DNA of 8,523 bases from an uncultured Saprospiraceae bacterium. Lineage in GTDB: Bacteria > Bacteroidota > Bacteroidia > Chitinophagales > Saprospiraceae. The stretch spans positions 1 to 8,523 of the forward strand of contig CALLAG010000215.1 of the NCBI GenBank assembly GCA_938002705.1, written 5' to 3'. The position numbers and the translations under genes were made by a program. Below, in pieces: positions 6,367-8,523 of the stretch. The notes beneath the pieces are model-generated. The model was not told the DNA's origin, searched no databases, and was given only the letters and a program-made list of their open reading frames with translations. Position 1 is the stretch's first letter; every line of letters begins with the position of its first letter.

Positions 6367-7920
6367 TTACTTATTTTCTAATGTAATGAATGGGCATATT
6401 ATCTCTTCCATTGATATACCCCCATGCTGGAATGTGTCATTATACATCCTATTATATTTGCCATAATTATTAGGATATAGAAAGAAATAATCTTCCATTG
6501 TAAATATAAATCTTGAACTGATATTAGGCATCGGTAAGCCATAGGCTTTAGGATCTTTCATTTCCATTACATTACTATCCTCATACCTTATATTCTTGCC
6601 TACTTTATATCTGAGATTAGTAGAAGTTTCTCGATCAGCTATTACCCTACTCGGATTACTTACACGTATAGTTCCATGATCTGTTGTGATGAAGAGTTTT
6701 ACGTCTTTTTCAGCAAGTGTCTGTAACGCATTCCATATAGGCGAATTAAGGAACCAAGATCTCGTAAGCGACCTGTAGGCCTTCTCATCAGAAGCGAGCT
6801 CCTTAAGAACCTCCATCTCTGTACGTGCATGTGACAGCATATCTATAAAATTATAGACGATCACAGTCAGTTTATTATTAAAACAATTATGCACATTATC
6901 TTGGAGGTTTTTAGCATCATTATTATTTCTAATTTTATAATACTCCCACTTAATATCATCCGATACTAATCTATTGATTTGTTTTTCGAGTAACTCTTTT
7001 TCATATTGATTTTTGCCACCTTCCTGATTATCATTAAGCCAATATTCTGGAAACTTCTTCTGAATATCTAAGGGCATCATACCAGCAAATATGGCATTAC
7101 GAGAATACTGAGTCGCCGTAGGTAATATTGAGAAAAATGACCTCTCCTCTTTGACCCTATACAGTTCAGAAATGATAGGCTCTATGATTCTCCATTGATC
7201 ATATCTCAGATTATCGAATAAGACTAAGAAATTAGGCTTATCCATATTCATATCAGGAAACAGATTCTTTCTCAGCAGATTATGAGAGAAAGTATGATCA
7301 TCTCCATCATCTAACCATTCTTTGTAATTGCGATCTACATATTTAGAGAATTCTCTATTCGCCTCTTTCTTTTGCATATCAAGAATGCCTTTGAACTGCT
7401 CATTGTCGGAATCATCTAATTTTAACTCCCAGTCGATTATCTTCTTATATAACTCAATCCATCCCTCCTTGTCAGGTCCATCCTGTATCTCCATAGATAT
7501 ACTTCTGAACTCTTGCTGATAATCAGAGGCTGTTTTTTCACTTACCAGCCTCTTGTTGTCCATAATCTTCTTTAGAGACAGTAATATCTGATTTGGATTG
7601 ACAGGTTTGATGAGATAATCGTTGATCTGTGAGCCTAATGCTTGTTCCATGAGATCTTCTGCCTCATTTTTTGTAATCATTACGATAGGTATACTTTTAT
7701 TAGATTGTCTGATTTTTTCCAATGTTTCGAGACCACTAATCCCTGGCATTGATTCATCTAAGAATATACAGTCTATATCTTCATGTTCTCTTAATTGATC
7801 TATGGCATCATGCCCGTTAGTTACTTCTATAACCTCATATCCCTTCTTACTAAGAAAGAAAAGCTGTGGCTTAAGTAAATCAATCTCATCATCCGCCCAG
7901 AGTATTTTGCCTTTAGTCAT
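6367..7920 (-). CDS. porX: PorX: response regulator with PglZ-type alkaline phosphatase domain, T9SS regulator
   Basis: The 517 residues have the two-part layout of PorX. Residues 1-120 are a CheY-like receiver with the acidic pair Asp10/Asp11, phosphoacceptor Asp55 (FLDESMPG), Thr83 and Lys105 (KP). After a helical linker (about 121-225), residues about 229-517 form a PglZ domain of the alkaline phosphatase superfamily. All expected metal and catalytic residues are present: Asp236 (FDNLRYDQW), nucleophile candidate Thr270 (PTATQYSRNAIFAG), Asp360 and His364 (FIDMLSHAR), Asp414/His415 (TTDHG) and His499 (FQHGG). In Porphyromonas gingivalis PorX works with the histidine kinase PorY and the sigma factor SigP to control T9SS genes and also contacts the secretion machinery; its PglZ domain is a zinc-dependent phosphodiesterase acting on oligonucleotides. 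A cytoplasmic regulator of secretion is therefore expected here. The length and intact sites suggest a functional protein. The ATG at 7918-7920 directly precedes the receiver domain. No histidine kinase is adjacent, so the partner must be elsewhere. Confidence 0.95.
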   Translation of the reverse strand: MTKGKILWADDEIDLLKPQLFFLSKKGYEVIEVTNGHDAIDQLREHEDIDCIFLDESMPGISGLETLEKIRQSNKSIPIVMITKNEAEDLMEQALGSQINDYLIKPVNPNQILLSLKKIMDNKRLVSEKTASDYQQEFRSISMEIQDGPDKEGWIELYKKIIDWELKLDDSDNEQFKGILDMQKKEANREFSKYVDRNYKEWLDDGDDHTFSHNLLRKNLFPDMNMDKPNFLVLFDNLRYDQWRIIEPIISELYRVKEERSFFSILPTATQYSRNAIFAGMMPLDIQKKFPEYWLNDNQEGGKNQYEKELLEKQINRLVSDDIKWEYYKIRNNNDAKNLQDNVHNCFNNKLTVIVYNFIDMLSHARTEMEVLKELASDEKAYRSLTRSWFLNSPIWNALQTLAEKDVKLFITTDHGTIRVSNPSRVIADRETSTNLRYKVGKNIRYEDSNVMEMKDPKAYGLPMPNISSRFIFTMEDYFFLYPNNYGKYNRMYNDTFQHGGISMEEIICPFITLENK

Positions 7921-7981
7921 GTACTTATTTTATTATCAATATCCAACGCTTTGGATTCGCAATCTATTACCTTTGAATTAA
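7921..7981. promoter_or_regulatory. Divergent porX / HD-hydrolase regulatory spacer
   Basis: These 61 bases separate the start codons of two outward-facing genes, so promoters for both must lie here or inside the coding ends. A perfect inverted repeat, ATCCAA-CGCT-TTGGAT, lies at 7941-7956 near the middle and could bind a dimeric regulator. For the HD gene there is a Bacteroidota-style -7 element (TACCTTTG). No equally clear element was found for porX on the minus strand. Confidence 0.5.
7950..7975 (+). promoter_or_regulatory. Candidate Bacteroidota-type promoter of the HD hydrolase gene
   Basis: TACCTTTG at 7968-7975 matches the Bacteroidota -7 consensus TAnnTTTG exactly, and TTTG at 7950-7953 could serve as the -33 element. 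The gap between them is 14 bases, shorter than the roughly 17-23 usually reported, so the upstream half is doubtful. The -7 element ends 6 bases before the ATG at 7982, which would put the transcript start at or very near the start codon. Confidence 0.4.
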
Positions 7982-8523
7982 ATGAGCCGAAAAAAGATAA
8001 TAAACGACCCTATTTATGGTCTAATAAGATTTCCTTTCGATTTTCTCTATACACTTATAGATCATCCCTATTTTCAGAGATTACGTAGGATATCTCAGAT
8101 GGGCCTCTCTAATTATGTATATCCTGGTGCCACGCATAGCCGATTCTCCCATGCACTGGGAGCCTTACATCTTATGACTACAGCAATAGAGACTCTAAGG
8201 TCAAAAGGAATTGATGTCAATGATGACGAATATCTTGGGGTTTGTATAGCTATCCTTCTGCATGACATAGGACATGGACCATTCTCCCACGCATTAGAAG
8301 AGGTATTTGTTCCTGTAAGCCATGAGGACATCTCGATTGCCGTAATGGAGAAGCTTAATCAAGAATTTAATGGCCAATTGACAACTGCTTTACAAATATT
8401 CCGAAATCAACACCCTAAGAAATACCTTACACAACTGGTTTCCAGCCAGTTAGATATGGACAGAATGGATTATCTGACCAGGGACAGCTACTATTCTGGC
8501 GTAGCGGAAGGTGTAATTGGGTA
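7982..8523 (+). CDS. HD-domain phosphohydrolase (SAMHD1/dNTPase-like), C-terminal part cut off by window edge
   Basis: An open frame of 180 codons starts at the ATG at 7982 and runs off the right edge without a stop. It matches the N-terminal half of the COG1078-type HD phosphohydrolases, relatives of SAMHD1 and bacterial dNTP triphosphohydrolases. Evidence includes INDPIYGLI (7-15), DHPYFQRLRRISQMGLSNYV (27-46), RFSHALG (54-60), LLHDIGHGPFSHALE (92-106), SHED (113-116) and LDMDRMDYLTRDSYYSG (157-173). The HD metal ligands His57, His94, Asp95 and the distal Asp160 are all present. Residues aligning by motif with SAMHD1 substrate or catalytic positions (His98, His103, His114, Tyr164, Asp168) are also retained. 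A cytoplasmic metal-dependent nucleotide hydrolase is likely, but the true substrate of this subfamily is not settled. The start fits because the conserved region begins at residue 6. It is divergent from porX; from memory, this gene is often found near lpxD in Bacteroidota, but the downstream side is not visible here. Confidence 0.88.
   Translation, partial: MSRKKIINDPIYGLIRFPFDFLYTLIDHPYFQRLRRISQMGLSNYVYPGATHSRFSHALGALHLMTTAIETLRSKGIDVNDDEYLGVCIAILLHDIGHGPFSHALEEVFVPVSHEDISIAVMEKLNQEFNGQLTTALQIFRNQHPKKYLTQLVSSQLDMDRMDYLTRDSYYSGVAEGVIG

Noticed and set aside
7328..7519. 63-codon open frame on the plus strand
   Set aside because: It is antisense to the porX linker; low-complexity translation and no sign of its own expression signals.
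8113..8331. 72-codon open frame on the minus strand
   Set aside because: It is antisense to the HD motif core of the phosphohydrolase, which is clearly the coding strand.
6367..8523. Possible phage-defence island (PglZ domain as in BREX plus an SAMHD1-like enzyme)
   Set aside because: The PglZ domain is fused to a receiver in the exact PorX layout, and none of the BREX partners (BrxC, PglX methylase, BrxL) are present. The HD protein fits a housekeeping family, so a defence reading is not supported.

Overview
The window is an AT-rich stretch of a Bacteroidota chromosome, with heavy use of ATA (Ile) and AGA (Arg) codons. The content points to a gliding or type IX secretion (T9SS) lineage. It holds a porX-type response regulator fused to a PglZ phosphatase domain, one T9SS type A cargo protein, one large protein with a degenerate gliding-motility (type B) C-terminus, and the secreted N-terminal part of a third surface protein. 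A Saprospiria-like or related environmental group would fit the style of the surface proteins, but the genus cannot be read from this sequence.

Layout from left to right. At 1-554 (minus) is the N-terminal part of a secreted LamG/concanavalin-like protein that runs off the left edge. A stem-loop at 614-656 probably ends transcription of the next minus-strand gene (682-1824), a secreted lamin-tail-domain protein with a T9SS sorting tail and a TTG start. A divergent spacer (1825-1991) leads to two plus-strand membrane-protein genes spaced like an operon: a CaCA-family sodium/calcium exchanger (1992-2963) and tatC (2992-3813). After a 184-base AT-rich spacer with two palindromes and an unusually clear Shine-Dalgarno sequence comes a 787-residue secreted protein (3998-6361). 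Its stop codon lies 5 bases from that of the convergent porX (6367-7920, minus). A 61-base divergent spacer with an inverted repeat and a Bacteroidota-like promoter separates porX from an HD-domain phosphohydrolase (7982 to the right edge, incomplete).

The genes fall into three loose themes. The first is protein export: TatC in the inner membrane, PorX as regulator of the outer-membrane T9SS, and surface or secreted cargo. The second is ion exchange, by the antiporter. The third is nucleotide or phosphoester hydrolysis, by the PglZ domain of PorX and the HD enzyme, which face each other across one short regulatory spacer.

I found no RNA genes, insertion sequences, CRISPR arrays or clear signs of horizontal transfer. 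I do not see a wholly new system. The points most worth a second look are the divergent porX/HD pair with its shared spacer, the exchanger's asymmetric ion-site residues, and the degenerate sorting domain of the large secreted protein next to porX.
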